64,000 nucleotides of DNA from Mycobacterium sp. 852013-50091_SCH5140682 (GCF_001665685.1 NZ_LZTB01000011.1:124001-188000), one strand, 5' to 3'; counted from the stretch's first letter, positions 26,383 to 35,425 are shown. Notes: a model not told the origin generated them from the letters alone. A program made the numbers and translations.

Positions 26383-26405
26383 CACGTGCCTTAAAGATGC
26401 ACGTG
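26383..26405. promoter_or_regulatory. Candidate operator between FAD oxidase and tetR
   Basis: Inverted repeat CACGTGC-CTTAAAGAT-GCACGTG; each arm contains the palindrome CACGTG. It lies just downstream of the predicted FAD-oxidase promoter and resembles the 23127-23148 repeat. Likely the site of the divergent TetR protein, but untested. Confidence 0.55.
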
Positions 26406-26414
26406 GAGAGTACC

Positions 26415-26443
26415 GATTAAACCAAATTTGAGTCGAAGTTCAA
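26415..26443 (-). promoter_or_regulatory. Candidate promoter of the FAD oxidase-ALDH operon
   Basis: On the minus strand TTGAAC (26443-26438) and TTAATC (26420-26415) are 17 bases apart. A start near 26408 would place the CACGTGC repeat at about +3 to +26, a blocking position. The leader would be about 54 bases. Confidence 0.4.
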
Positions 26444-26508
26444 GATTTTCTTCCCAGACGCCCGGATCTTTGGCAGAGTGACCCGCAACGAAGCGGAGGA
26501 GGTGACTC

Positions 26509-27132
26509 GTGGCGGTGAGCCGTACCGAACGGCGCGCGAACCTGCTTCACGCCGCACAGCGCGCGGTGATGAAGCACGGCGCCGACGTCCAACTGAAACA
26601 GGTCGCAGCCGAGGCCGGCCTGACGTCCGGTGCTGTTCTGTACCACTTTCCCGACGTACAGAGCCTGTTGGTCGAAGCCAACCGGGCTGGGATGGAACGG
26701 TTCTACGACGACCGACTCAGTGCCATCGAGGGCATTGCCGAACCAGCCCGCCGGCTGGTCGTGACGATCGAATCGGGCCTGCCCGTCGACTCCGACGACC
26801 CGGCGGTGAAACTACTGTGCGAACTCGGCGGCGCAGCGGGTCGCTACCCGACGTACGGCGTGCTGCTCACGGCGCTGTTTGACCGGCAGGTCGCGATGTA
26901 CCAGGTGATCCTGGAATCCGGGGCGGCACAAGGCGATTTCGCTCTCGCGTCACCATCGCTGACCATCGCCCGCAATATCGTGGCACTCGAGGACGCGTAC
27001 GGCTACCGCATGGTGGCACGCCATCCCAGCATCGACGCTGACACCGCCATCGAACTGATCCTGGCCTATGCACGGGTGGCGACCGGCCACCCACTCCCCC
27101 GCACATCCCCGCACGAAAGCACCCGCCCATGA
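26509..27132 (+). CDS. TetR-family transcriptional regulator
   Basis: 207 aa from GTG 26509, preceded by GGAGGAGGTGA. The N-terminal helix-turn-helix reads RRANLLHAAQRAVMKHGADVQLKQVAAEAGLTSGAVLYHFPDVQSLLVEA, the TetR signature with AVLYHF at the recognition end. The C-terminal ligand domain is not assignable. The stop overlaps the glycosyltransferase start (ATGA), so it leads the sugar cassette; it also faces the FAD-oxidase operon and may control both through the CACGTGC repeat. Confidence 0.87.
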   Translation: MAVSRTERRANLLHAAQRAVMKHGADVQLKQVAAEAGLTSGAVLYHFPDVQSLLVEANRAGMERFYDDRLSAIEGIAEPARRLVVTIESGLPVDSDDPAVKLLCELGGAAGRYPTYGVLLTALFDRQVAMYQVILESGAAQGDFALASPSLTIARNIVALEDAYGYRMVARHPSIDADTAIELILAYARVATGHPLPRTSPHESTRP

Positions 27133-28442
27133 CCGCTAGCTTGACCATCATGTTCTGGCCCGAATCGGCTTACGGGCCAACCAATCAGTGCATCGGCATT
27201 GCCGCCAAGCTCCAAGAACGCGGACACAGGATCGTATTCGCGGCGGAATCATCCTGGGTCGGCAAGATCGCACGATTCGGTTTCATCGAGGAACTCGTCG
27301 ACCTCGCCGAACCGGCCGAGGGCGCTCAAGACGACGATGCCGGTCAATTCTGGACGGACTTCATCGCCGAGACCGCACCAGAATTCGCCAAACCGACGAT
27401 CGAACAGATCGCGACGTTCATCCAGCCGACCTACCAGGCGCTCATCGACGGTGCCAAGTACTGCGAGCCGAGGTTGCGCGAGATCATCGCGACGCACCAG
27501 CCCGACGTCATCGTCGAGGACAACGTTGTGCTGTTTCCGGCGCTGACCACGGCAGGCAAGCCCTTCGTCCGGTTCATCTCGTGCAGCCCGTTGGAAGTTC
27601 CGGGACCCGGTGTACCGCCGCCATTCTCAGGACTGCCCAGCGACGACTCCTCCGAGTGGGAGGCCTACCGCGCTGAGTTCGCGTCGACGATCCGGCCGAT
27701 GTGGGAGGACTTCAACGCCTGGGTCCAGGCGCAGGGCGGCGCACCACTGGCCGATCTGGAGTTCATGCCGCGCGACAATGCGGCAACCATCTACCTCTAT
27801 CCGAAGGAAGCCGACTACACCGATCGCCGCCCCTTGGACGACAGCTGGACTCGGATCGACTCCAGTATCCGGGAGACCGACGACGAGTACGAATTGCCCG
27901 CCGCGATGGCCGACCGCCCCGAGGACAGCGCGCTGATCTACCTGTCGCTGGGTTCCCTTGGCGCAGCAGATGTATCGCTCATGCAAAGGTTGGTCGACGG
28001 CCTCGCACATACCCGGCACCGGTTCATCGTCAGCAAGGGACCCCAAGCCGACAAGATTCAGCTCGCCGACAACATGGTCGGCGAGCAGATGCTGCCGCAG
28101 ACCCGGATCATCCCGCTTGTCGACGCGGTGATCTCGCACGGCGGCAACAACACGACCACCGAATCCCTGCACTTCGGTAAACCGCTGATCGTGCTGCCCC
28201 TGTTCTGGGACCAGTACGAAAATGCCCAGCGCATCGATGAACTCGGCCTCGGCATTCGGCTGGACACCTACCACTTCACCGACGAGCAGCTGACCGACGC
28301 GCTGGAACGGGTACTCACCGATGCTGACATGCGCACCCGGGTCGAGCAGATCGGCAAGGCCGTGCGCAGCCGCGACGGTCTCAGCACAGCCGCGGACGTC
28401 ATCGAGCGCGTCGGGCTGGCCCACCGAACGACCACGGTCTGA
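27129..28442 (+). CDS. GT1 (UGT/macrolide-type) glycosyltransferase
   Basis: 437 aa GT-B fold. The N-terminal acceptor domain begins LTIMFWPESAYGPTNQCIGIAAKLQERGHRI with YGPTNQ in place of the usual GHVNP. The donor domain has YLSLGS (271-276) and the UGT motif SHGGNNTTTE (336-345; His337, Glu345) ending with FWDQYENA (Asp361, Gln362), the sugar-contacting pair. It transfers a sugar from a nucleotide donor to a small molecule or lipid. It is coupled to the TetR gene and followed within three bases by the kinase gene. The acceptor is unknown. Confidence 0.87.
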   Translation: MTASLTIMFWPESAYGPTNQCIGIAAKLQERGHRIVFAAESSWVGKIARFGFIEELVDLAEPAEGAQDDDAGQFWTDFIAETAPEFAKPTIEQIATFIQPTYQALIDGAKYCEPRLREIIATHQPDVIVEDNVVLFPALTTAGKPFVRFISCSPLEVPGPGVPPPFSGLPSDDSSEWEAYRAEFASTIRPMWEDFNAWVQAQGGAPLADLEFMPRDNAATIYLYPKEADYTDRRPLDDSWTRIDSSIRETDDEYELPAAMADRPEDSALIYLSLGSLGAADVSLMQRLVDGLAHTRHRFIVSKGPQADKIQLADNMVGEQMLPQTRIIPLVDAVISHGGNNTTTESLHFGKPLIVLPLFWDQYENAQRIDELGLGIRLDTYHFTDEQLTDALERVLTDADMRTRVEQIGKAVRSRDGLSTAADVIERVGLAHRTTTV

Positions 28443-28445
28443 TTG

Positions 28446-29657
28446 GTGCACCTCCACCTCACGGACCTCCTCGACCTCGGCGGGGGGCACGCTCTCGCCG
28501 TGGTGCCACGCGATGACGGTGGCTTGTCGGCGGTTCCCGCGGTGCGCGTAGATGGCGAGTGGCGCCGCGCCTCGGTCGGCGACGGGACCGCCGAGGCACT
28601 AGTCCATCTGCTCACCACCATGCCCGGGCGATCGGCGCACGGGCGCTTCACCATCGACTCATGGGCCGCCCCGGGGCAAGCCGTCGGCGAACGCGCGATA
28701 AACGTCGACCAGACAAACGAATCCGTCATCGTCGGCGATCATGCCGTCGCGAAGTGGGCAACCCACCTCGCGCCGGGCCCGCACCCCGCCCCCGCCCGGC
28801 TGTCGACGCTGCAGGCCGCCGGGTTCACCGCGATGCCCCCGCTGTGGGGAATCGTCACCTGGCAACCGGACGGTGGAGAACAGACATTGGCCGCCACGGT
28901 CACCGGATACCTCCCCGCTGCCGTCGACGGATGGACGTGGGCGGTCGATCTTGCCGTCGCCGCGGCCCGTAGCGACGACACCGCCGACATCACGACGACC
29001 TGGACCGCGGTCGGCGAGGTGATCGCCGACCTGCACGCCGCGTTGGCATGCACCGAGACGGTGTCGACGGCCGACGATGCGCGCCGGTGGCGTGACGCCG
29101 CATTCGGGGCGCTGGCCGCCGCCCGTGCGTTGGCCGGCCCGTCGAATGCAGCACTGCTGGACGAGCGTCGGGAGGATGTGGAACGCATCCTTGACGTCCT
29201 CGGCGAGCTGGTCCGGATACCGATTATCGACGCACACGGCGATCTACATGTCGGCCAGATCCTGCGAGCGCAGGAGCGGTTCGTGGTGACCGACTTCGAC
29301 GGCAACCCGGTACTTTCCCCCGCCGAGCAGGGGCTGCCCGTCCCGGCAGCGCTCGATGTCGCGGGAATGCTGCAATCGCTGACGCATGTCGCGATCGTGG
29401 CGGCAGTCAAGAACGATCTCGACCCCGGCGTTCTCGCTCGCATCGACGAAATGTCCCGATCGGCGTTCCTGGATGCCTACACGGCCAGGATCGCCGGGAG
29501 CGGCCATGCCGACCTCTTCGCCGGCGCGGATGTCGTCACCGCCTTCCGCCTGCAACAGGTTCTGCGCGAAATCATCTATGCCGGTAGGCATCTTCCACGC
29601 TGGATGTATGTGCCCGAGCTGGCGTTGCCCGCACTTTTAGAAGGAGTTGCCCGATGA
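28446..29657 (+). CDS. Maltokinase/glucosamine-kinase-like sugar kinase
   Basis: 403 aa from GTG 28446. The fold is that of aminoglycoside phosphotransferases: catalytic loop HGDLHVGQ (His264, Asp266, Gln271) and metal-binding DFDG (Asp283). Gln replacing the usual Asn of HGDxHxxN is a feature shared with mycobacterial maltokinase and with the actinobacterial glucosamine kinase family typified by Streptacidiphilus jiangxiensis GlcNK. The N-terminal cap is maltokinase-like (LTDLLDLGGGHALAVV). It probably phosphorylates a sugar with ATP; glucosamine is favoured by the adjacent SIS isomerase. ATGA overlap with the SIS gene. Confidence 0.75.
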   Translation: MHLHLTDLLDLGGGHALAVVPRDDGGLSAVPAVRVDGEWRRASVGDGTAEALVHLLTTMPGRSAHGRFTIDSWAAPGQAVGERAINVDQTNESVIVGDHAVAKWATHLAPGPHPAPARLSTLQAAGFTAMPPLWGIVTWQPDGGEQTLAATVTGYLPAAVDGWTWAVDLAVAAARSDDTADITTTWTAVGEVIADLHAALACTETVSTADDARRWRDAAFGALAAARALAGPSNAALLDERREDVERILDVLGELVRIPIIDAHGDLHVGQILRAQERFVVTDFDGNPVLSPAEQGLPVPAALDVAGMLQSLTHVAIVAAVKNDLDPGVLARIDEMSRSAFLDAYTARIAGSGHADLFAGADVVTAFRLQQVLREIIYAGRHLPRWMYVPELALPALLEGVAR

Positions 29658-30622
29658 ATGCCGACGAGTTCGCCAAGGATCTCGCCCGCAAGCCAGAAGT
29701 GCTCTCAACGCTCGCCGACATTCTGGCACACCACAATCCGTGGTCAGGCGTCGTTCCCGCCGAGGTCTCACGCGTGGTGTTCCTCGGTATGGGTTCATCT
29801 GCCTATGCGGGCGGGATCGCGGCGGCACGCTTGCGCGCGCGGGGCATCACCGCCGTCTCCGAGATCGCCTCGTCGGAATTGCTGCCATTGTGGGGACCGG
29901 GAACCCTCGTCGTCGCCACATCGGCATCCGGTGGTTCCGTCGAGACCCTTGATGCGCTCGACCGCCTCGACGACACCGTGGCGACCGTGGCACTGACGAA
30001 CTCCCCGGGCTCGGTGATCGCCGAGAAGTGTGCCGCCACAGTCGAAATGATGGCAGAACACGAAGACGGCGGGGTTGCGTGCCGTAGCTTTCAACACACG
30101 CTGGCGCAGCTTCTCGCCCTCGAATGTCTGCTCACCGACACACCGACGACCGATCTGGTGACCACGATCGCAGCAGCTGCCCACGCCACCGACGCGTTGC
30201 TGTCGTCTGAGGCCGGCTGGCGTCCGGAGATCTCGGACCTGCTTGTCGGACCGGACGAAATCCACCTGTGCGCTCCGGCCCATCGATTCTCATCCGCTCA
30301 ACAGGGCGCCCTGATGTTCCGGGAAGGGCCGCGGCGCGCCGCGATCGGCTGCGAGACCGGTGACTGGAGCCACGTCGACGTGTACCGGACAAAGAACACC
30401 GATCTGAGAATGCTCGTGTTCGCGGGCTCGAAGTGGGAAGGCCAGCTGGCCGAGTGGACGACGGCACGTGGCACGACGGTGATCGGCGTCGGGGGCAACG
30501 TGCCGTCGGCCACCACCACTGTCCGCTACCCCGGCGACGACATCGACGACGTCCGCCTCCTCACCGAGACGCTGGTTCCGGAACTGGTGGCAGCCCGTGT
30601 GTGGCAGGCCGGCGATCTCTGA
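29654..30622 (+). CDS. Double-SIS sugar-phosphate isomerase/deaminase (GlmS-isomerase-like)
   Basis: 322 aa with two SIS domains and no glutaminase domain. The first has GMGSSAYAG (45-53) and TSASGGSVET (89-98), the phosphate-binding Ser-rich loops; the second includes FSSAQQGALMFREGPRRAAIGCETGDWSH. It resembles the isomerase half of GlmS and stand-alone fructosamine or glucosamine-6-phosphate deaminase-like proteins. It would interconvert an aminosugar phosphate and ketose phosphate, fitting the upstream kinase. RBS AGAAGGAG at 29639-29646; ATGA overlap with the kinase. Confidence 0.8.
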   Translation: MNADEFAKDLARKPEVLSTLADILAHHNPWSGVVPAEVSRVVFLGMGSSAYAGGIAAARLRARGITAVSEIASSELLPLWGPGTLVVATSASGGSVETLDALDRLDDTVATVALTNSPGSVIAEKCAATVEMMAEHEDGGVACRSFQHTLAQLLALECLLTDTPTTDLVTTIAAAAHATDALLSSEAGWRPEISDLLVGPDEIHLCAPAHRFSSAQQGALMFREGPRRAAIGCETGDWSHVDVYRTKNTDLRMLVFAGSKWEGQLAEWTTARGTTVIGVGGNVPSATTTVRYPGDDIDDVRLLTETLVPELVAARVWQAGDL

Positions 30623-30640
30623 CGAACGGGAGCCCACAAC

Positions 30641-32152
30641 ATGTCCGACGAACTGTTGTTGCGACGATCCGCCGGCGACGGTCTGACCGGCCGCCATCAC
30701 CGCAGTGGCGATCACGCGCGCCAAATGCACTGTCTGCCTGAGGCTGCACGGCCGAGCGCACTCGAAGCAGCGCAGCGCAAGATGCGCGATGCCGGAGTTC
30801 CGGAGCAGGCGATCAAGGTCTTCACCACGTTCTACCATCAGCTCGAACACGGTGCATCGGGCTTGATTCCCGAATCCGAGGTCGAGCCCCTGACCGATGT
30901 ACCACATGTCGACCATCTCGACTTCGACGACGCAACCCTGCGGGAGGCCGCGTCGGCAACGGTGGTGATCAAACTCAATGGCGGTCTTGGCACCACAATG
31001 GGGATGGCACAGGCGAAGTCGCTGTTGCCGGTCAAGGATGGCCAGTGTTTCCTGGACCTGATCGTCGACCAGGTCACCCACGTCCGGGAGGCGTACGACG
31101 TCGCTCTCCCGGTTGTGTTCATGAACAGCTTTCACACCAGTGGCGACACTCTGGACGCACTGGCCGCCCATCCCGATCTCGCCGTCGCCGGTATCCCGCT
31201 GGAGTTCGTCCAGAACCGGGAGCCGAAGCTCACCGTGGCCGGCCTCGAACCCGTTTCATGGCCCGCGGATCCGGAACTGGAATGGTGCCCGCCCGGGCAT
31301 GCCGACCTGTACACGGCCCTGGACGCGTCGGGCGTGCTCGACCGGCTGATCCGAGCGGGATACCGCTACGCGTCGATCTCCAACGCCGACAACCTCGGCG
31401 CGGTGCCCGATCCGGCGATGATGGCCTGGTTCGCCGCGACGGGTGCACCGTTCGCCGCGGAGATCTGCCGCCGGACACCTGCCGACGTCAAGGGCGGTCA
31501 CCTGGTCGTTCGCCGCGACGACGGCCGGCTCCTGCTTCGCGAGAGCGCGCAGATATCACCCGAAGAGGCCTCGCACGCAACAGATCTCACAATCCATCGG
31601 TACTTCAACACCAACAATCTGTGGATCGACCTGCGGGCCTTGCGCATCGAGCTCGACAGAACCGGCGGCGTGTTGCATCTTCCGCTCATCCGCAACGAGA
31701 AGAACGTTGACCCCAACGACCCGGACAGCCCGCGGATCATCCAGATCGAATCAGCTGCGGGCGCAGCGATCTCGGTATTCGAGGGCTCCGCCGCGATCGA
31801 AGTCGATCGGGCCCGGTTCCTGCCTGTCAAGACAACCAACGATCTCGCGCTGATCCGTTCCGACGTGTACACCGTGGGTCAGGACCATCAGCTGCACACC
31901 ACGCTCCCCGACGTCCCCGCGGTGCGTCTCGATCCACGATTCTTCGCCCGGATCAGCGACTTCGACGCGCGAGTACCCGTACCGCTGTCGCTGGTCGATG
32001 CCACATCGTTGACGGTGCGCGGAGACTGGTCCTTCGGCGAGGGCGTCGTGGTGTGCGGCGATGTGGTCCTCGAAGACTGCGGCGAACCGCGTGTGGTGGA
32101 GGCAGGAACGATCCTGACCGGTGATCGAGTCGGTGCGCCGGGGAACCGCTAG
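30641..32152 (+). CDS. UDPGP-family (eukaryotic-type) UDP-sugar pyrophosphorylase
   Basis: 503 aa. The nucleotide-binding loop KLNGGLGTTMG (111-121) and the downstream Lys126 in AKSLLPV are the UDPGP-family signature; others are SISNADNLGAVPDP, FNTNNLWIDL, LIRNEKNVDP and VKTTNDLALIRSD. This family (UGPase/AGX type) makes UDP-glucose or UDP-N-acetylhexosamine from UTP and sugar-1-phosphate, and differs from the usual bacterial GalU. RBS GGGAG precedes ATG 30641. It closes the cassette by supplying an activated donor for the GT1 enzyme. No phosphomutase gene is present, so sugar-1-phosphate must come from elsewhere. Its stop shares CTAG with the degV stop. Confidence 0.85.
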   Translation: MSDELLLRRSAGDGLTGRHHRSGDHARQMHCLPEAARPSALEAAQRKMRDAGVPEQAIKVFTTFYHQLEHGASGLIPESEVEPLTDVPHVDHLDFDDATLREAASATVVIKLNGGLGTTMGMAQAKSLLPVKDGQCFLDLIVDQVTHVREAYDVALPVVFMNSFHTSGDTLDALAAHPDLAVAGIPLEFVQNREPKLTVAGLEPVSWPADPELEWCPPGHADLYTALDASGVLDRLIRAGYRYASISNADNLGAVPDPAMMAWFAATGAPFAAEICRRTPADVKGGHLVVRRDDGRLLLRESAQISPEEASHATDLTIHRYFNTNNLWIDLRALRIELDRTGGVLHLPLIRNEKNVDPNDPDSPRIIQIESAAGAAISVFEGSAAIEVDRARFLPVKTTNDLALIRSDVYTVGQDHQLHTTLPDVPAVRLDPRFFARISDFDARVPVPLSLVDATSLTVRGDWSFGEGVVVCGDVVLEDCGEPRVVEAGTILTGDRVGAPGNR

Positions 32153-32988
32153 GCGGCGTCGAGCGACACGCACACCCCGACCGCACCGGCGCCGACGTGC
32201 ACGCCGAGCACCGGACCCATGTCCGTCACCGTCGGCGGCTTCAGCTGCGGCAGCCGCTCACTGAGCGTGGCGCCGATGGCGTCGGCGCCCGCAGCGTTGT
32301 CGACGTGGTGCACCGCGACTTCGGCCGAGCGGTCTCCGATCACCTCGACTACCTGATCCACAAGTGCGGCATGGGCTTTCGAGACGGTGCGGATACGCTG
32401 CGACAGCACCAGGCGACCGTCGACGTCCATTCGCAACAGCGGATTGAGCGAGAGCGCGGTGCCCAACCAGGACGCCGCGGCGCCGAGGCGACCGCTGCGG
32501 CGCAGGTTGTCCAGCCGATGCACGACGATGAACGCGTGCCCGCGTGGCACTGCGGCGCGAGCCGCAGCCTCGACCTCGTCGAGTGCGGCGCCCGTGCGCG
32601 CCGAGCGGGCCGCGGCGAGCGCGACGAACCCCACCCCCATGGCCGCCGATCGCGAATTGACCACCCGCACCGCATGGCCGAATTCGCGCGCCGCCAACGC
32701 CGCCGAGCTGTAGGTGCTCGACAGCGCCGCCGAAATATGCACGGCGACAACGCCATCTCCGTCGCTGTCGGCCAGCGCCTGCCGGTAGGTGGCGGCCAAC
32801 TCCGCGGGGGAAGCCCCTGCCGTGGTCACGCGGGGCCGATCATGGATGTCGTACGGGAGCGGGTCGACGCCGTCACGCAGATCGGTGCCGTCGTCGAGGA
32901 TGTGCAGCGGGACCTGCCGGATCGCCAAGTCGTCGCGCAGTTCGGACCGCAGCCGCGACGACGAGTCTGTCACCACCACGACAGCCAT
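32149..32988 (-). CDS. DegV-family fatty-acid-binding protein (Rv2417c-type)
   Basis: 279 aa. The family start VVVVTDSSSRLRSELRDDLAIRQVPLHI, the VTTAGASPAELAATY segment and HISAALSSTYSSAALAAREF match DegV proteins, which bind a fatty acid and in some bacteria serve fatty acid kinase. Ser residues of the TSxPS-like loop (TAGASP) contact the carboxylate. It is the last gene of the nadD-rsfS-gpgP-octT-degV operon, two bases after octT, and meets the UDP-sugar pyrophosphorylase with a four-base CTAG stop overlap. Confidence 0.88.
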   Translation of the reverse strand: MAVVVVTDSSSRLRSELRDDLAIRQVPLHILDDGTDLRDGVDPLPYDIHDRPRVTTAGASPAELAATYRQALADSDGDGVVAVHISAALSSTYSSAALAAREFGHAVRVVNSRSAAMGVGFVALAAARSARTGAALDEVEAAARAAVPRGHAFIVVHRLDNLRRSGRLGAAASWLGTALSLNPLLRMDVDGRLVLSQRIRTVSKAHAALVDQVVEVIGDRSAEVAVHHVDNAAGADAIGATLSERLPQLKPPTVTDMGPVLGVHVGAGAVGVCVSLDAA

Positions 32989-32990
32989 CG

Positions 32991-33752
32991 TCAGTGGGCG
33001 GAATTCTGTTGTGGGACACCTGCTGTCGCGAGAGCCTTGAGCATCAGCTCAGCCACCGCGCGATGCGCCTCGAAATTCCAGTGAATGCCGTCGGGGTTGC
33101 CGCGTCCACTGAGAACCTCGTCGGCGACGGCCGCTTTCAGATCCACCAACGGCACATCGTGCTCCCCGGCCCATGCCGTGATGGCCTGCACGGTCGGCTC
33201 GCGGCCGTGGTGGGCCTTACCGTAGGTCTCGGCGACGTGCACCGACGGCAGAGAGGCCACCACCGGAATTCCGGGACGGTTGAAATCGATGGCGTTACGC
33301 GTCATTTCGAGATACTCGACCGTGACGTGCGGCGGGAGGGCGGAGCGGGCGATCGGAGACAACCGCGGCTGCAACCAGCCGTAGCCGTCGCGTGCCCACC
33401 GTCGCAGCCATGCCGGCCGCACATAGCGGATCAGTTCGCGCAGTGCCGTCGGAAGCGGTGACGGCAGGGAATCCATGCCGCCGGTCGCGAAGATCACCGC
33501 ACCGGCGCGCGGCAACGCTGCCCAGGCCCGTGGGTCCTGGGTGGCCGCCCACCACACATCTCGACTGGTCCAGCCGATGCGACCGATGAGTTCCAGATCC
33601 CAACCGAGTTGGTCGGCAACGATATTGGGCCAGATCCTGGGATCGTCCGACGGCAGCCCACCCGTCGGGCCGAAATAGGACAGCGAGTCGGCGAACACCA
33701 ACAACGTGGGCCTGCGCCCCTGAGCCGGACCCCGCGTGGGCTCAGAGGACAT
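32991..33752 (-). CDS. octT: SGNH/GDSL acyltransferase (OctT-type, Rv2418c)
   Basis: 253 aa from ATG 33752; the frame is open far upstream, but this start overlaps gpgP by 11 bases and matches the M. tuberculosis length. The catalytic Ser lies in [10 protein letters not shown] (a GDSL variant), the oxyanion Gly in ATGGMDS, and Asp-His in [12 protein letters not shown] near the C-terminus. The M. tuberculosis protein octanoylates diglucosylglycerate in methylglucose lipopolysaccharide synthesis; the assignment here rests on synteny with gpgP. It acts in the cytoplasm. Confidence 0.85.
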   Translation of the reverse strand: MSSEPTRGPAQGRRPTLLVFADSLSYFGPTGGLPSDDPRIWPNIVADQLGWDLELIGRIGWTSRDVWWAATQDPRAWAALPRAGAVIFATGGMDSLPSPLPTALRELIRYVRPAWLRRWARDGYGWLQPRLSPIARSALPPHVTVEYLEMTRNAIDFNRPGIPVVASLPSVHVAETYGKAHHGREPTVQAITAWAGEHDVPLVDLKAAVADEVLSGRGNPDGIHWNFEAHRAVAELMLKALATAGVPQQNSAH

Positions 33753-34410
33753 CGTTGGCCACCTGCGCCGACGCGTTCCACACGTCCAGTCGCCACCGGA
33801 TGTCGTCGAAAGGCGCATCGTCTGCGGAATGCCCGGACAGCTGCACCCAGCTGGCGTTGCCCATCCCGCCCAGCACCGGCCAGTTGTCGACCGGCAGCCG
33901 CAGCAACCCTGCGGTGAGCGCCGCGATGAGCCCACCGTGGGCCACCAACACCACGGGCCGCTCCGGCTCGTCGATTCCCCACTCATGCTGTGCGGCAACA
34001 ATTTCCGAAACCAGCGGGACGCTGCGCCGGGCGACGTCGACCCGGCTCTCACCGCCGTGCGGCGCCCACCGGGCGTCGTCACGCCAGATCGCCCGAGCGC
34101 CCGGTGCCACGTCATCGACCTCCAGGTGGGTCAATCCCTGCCAGTCCCCGAGATGCGTCTCGCGGAGCCGCTCATCGATCTGTACCGGAAGTCCGGCCCG
34201 GTCCCCGAGCGTTATGGCGGTGTCGAGCGCGCGCTTGAGATCCGACGAGACGATCAGCAGCGGTTGACGTTTCGCCAGCACTTCGGCCGCAGCGGCGGCC
34301 TGGTCGCGCCCCAGATCGGACAACTCGGTGTCGAGCTGGCCCTGCATGCGGCTGCCTGCGTTGTACTCGGTCTGGCCGTGCCGGAGCAGGAGCAGCCGCC
34401 GGAACCTCAT
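33742..34410 (-). CDS. gpgP: Glucosyl-3-phosphoglycerate phosphatase
   Basis: 222 aa from ATG 34410, which overlaps the rsfS stop (ATGA). Histidine phosphatase superfamily: [10 protein letters not shown] with nucleophile His11, Arg60, Glu84 ([12 protein letters not shown]) and His158 (LVAHGG). By synteny with Rv2419c it removes phosphate from glucosylphosphoglycerate, the second step of methylglucose lipopolysaccharide synthesis. It lies between rsfS and octT in one leftward operon. Generic phosphoglycerate-mutase-like specificity is the alternative reading. Confidence 0.88.
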   Translation of the reverse strand: MRFRRLLLLRHGQTEYNAGSRMQGQLDTELSDLGRDQAAAAAEVLAKRQPLLIVSSDLKRALDTAITLGDRAGLPVQIDERLRETHLGDWQGLTHLEVDDVAPGARAIWRDDARWAPHGGESRVDVARRSVPLVSEIVAAQHEWGIDEPERPVVLVAHGGLIAALTAGLLRLPVDNWPVLGGMGNASWVQLSGHSADDAPFDDIRWRLDVWNASAQVANDVL

Positions 34411-34784
34411 TCGGCGGAGTCCTGGTGGTCCAGGTCGACGGGAATCTGCGGGCAGTCCCGCCACAGGCGGTCCAGGGCGTAGAAGTTGCGTTCGTCCTGA
34501 TGCTGGATGTGCACGACGATGTCGATGTAGTCCAGCAGCGTCCAGCGACCCTCGCGAGTGCCTTCACGGCGGGCGGGCTTGTATCCCGCGAGCCGCATCT
34601 TCTCCTCGACCTCGTCGACGATGGCGTTGACCTGACGTTCATTGGACGCCGAGGCGATCACGAAGCAGTCGGTGATGACCAGCTGGCCGGACACGTCGAT
34701 CACCACGACGTCGTCGGCCAGCTTGGCTGCCGCCGCGCGGGCGGCCACTTCGGCCATGGCGACGGCGTCAGCCGTGGCGGTCAT
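34407..34784 (-). CDS. rsfS: Ribosome silencing factor RsfS
   Basis: 125 aa. The conserved core is [41 protein letters not shown], then [30 protein letters not shown]. RsfS (Iojap/YbeB) binds L14 and blocks subunit joining under starvation. ATG 34784 overlaps the nadD stop by four bases and its own stop overlaps gpgP, so translation is coupled along nadD-rsfS-gpgP. Confidence 0.95.
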   Translation of the reverse strand: MTATADAVAMAEVAARAAAAKLADDVVVIDVSGQLVITDCFVIASASNERQVNAIVDEVEEKMRLAGYKPARREGTREGRWTLLDYIDIVVHIQHQDERNFYALDRLWRDCPQIPVDLDHQDSAE

Positions 34785-35425
34785 CGGGTTCCCCCTCCGT
34801 TGCTCCTCGCGTCCGCGGCGGCGTAGAGGCCGCGCTTGGCCACGTACTGCACCACCCCGTCGGGTACCAGGTACCAGATGGGCCGGGAGGCCGCCGCCCG
34901 CTGGCGGCAGTCGCTCGACGAGATCGCCAGTGCGGGCACCTCCACGAGTTGCAGCGCGTCGGGTGGGAGCTCCTGACGGGCCGCCGAGATGTGCTTACCG
35001 TCGAGCTCGTAGCCCGGTCGGCTGACGCCGACGAACTTCGCCATCGAAAAGAGGTCCTCCCAGTTCTGCCAGGACAGGATCGACGCCAGGGCATCGGCGC
35101 CGGTGATGAAGAACAGATCGCTGGTGGCGTTGAGTTTCCTCAGGTCGCGCAGCGTGTCGGTGGTGTACGTAGGGCCGCCCCGGTCGATATCGACCCGGCT
35201 CACCGAGAACCGCGGGTTGGACGCCGTGGCGATCACCGTCATGAGATAGCGGTCCTCGGCGGCGCTGACCTGCCGGTCGTGCTTCTGCCAAGGCTCGCCG
35301 GTCGGCACGAATACCACTTCGTCCAGCTCGAACAGGTCGGCCACCTCGCTGGCGGCGACGAGGTGCCCGTTGTGGATGGGATCAAATGTCCCACCCATCA
35401 CACCCAGTCTGCGCCGTGTAACCAC
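34781..35425 (-). CDS. nadD: Nicotinate-nucleotide adenylyltransferase
   Basis: 214 aa from GTG 35425 ([12 protein letters not shown]); the frame is open further upstream but homology starts here. [10 protein letters not shown] (12-21) is the nucleotidyltransferase HxGH motif and ISSSDCR the second conserved loop. It adenylates nicotinate mononucleotide in NAD synthesis; nadE, for the final step, is about 5.5 kb away. No obvious ribosome site lies before the GTG, so the exact start is uncertain by a few codons. Confidence 0.93.
   Translation of the reverse strand: MVTRRRLGVMGGTFDPIHNGHLVAASEVADLFELDEVVFVPTGEPWQKHDRQVSAAEDRYLMTVIATASNPRFSVSRVDIDRGGPTYTTDTLRDLRKLNATSDLFFITGADALASILSWQNWEDLFSMAKFVGVSRPGYELDGKHISAARQELPPDALQLVEVPALAISSSDCRQRAAASRPIWYLVPDGVVQYVAKRGLYAAADARSNGGGTR

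Noticed and set aside
17504..32152. Genomic island inserted by a phage or transposon
   Set aside because: No integrase, transposase, direct repeats or tRNA target seen; only variable content relative to M. tuberculosis is claimed.
33753..34115. Longer N-terminus for octT reading through gpgP
   Set aside because: The translation is a Trp/Arg/Cys-rich shadow of gpgP; homologous length starts at 33752.
34411..34464. Longer gpgP start 18 codons upstream
   Set aside because: It would lie deep in rsfS; ATG 34410 gives the typical ATGA overlap and the family length.
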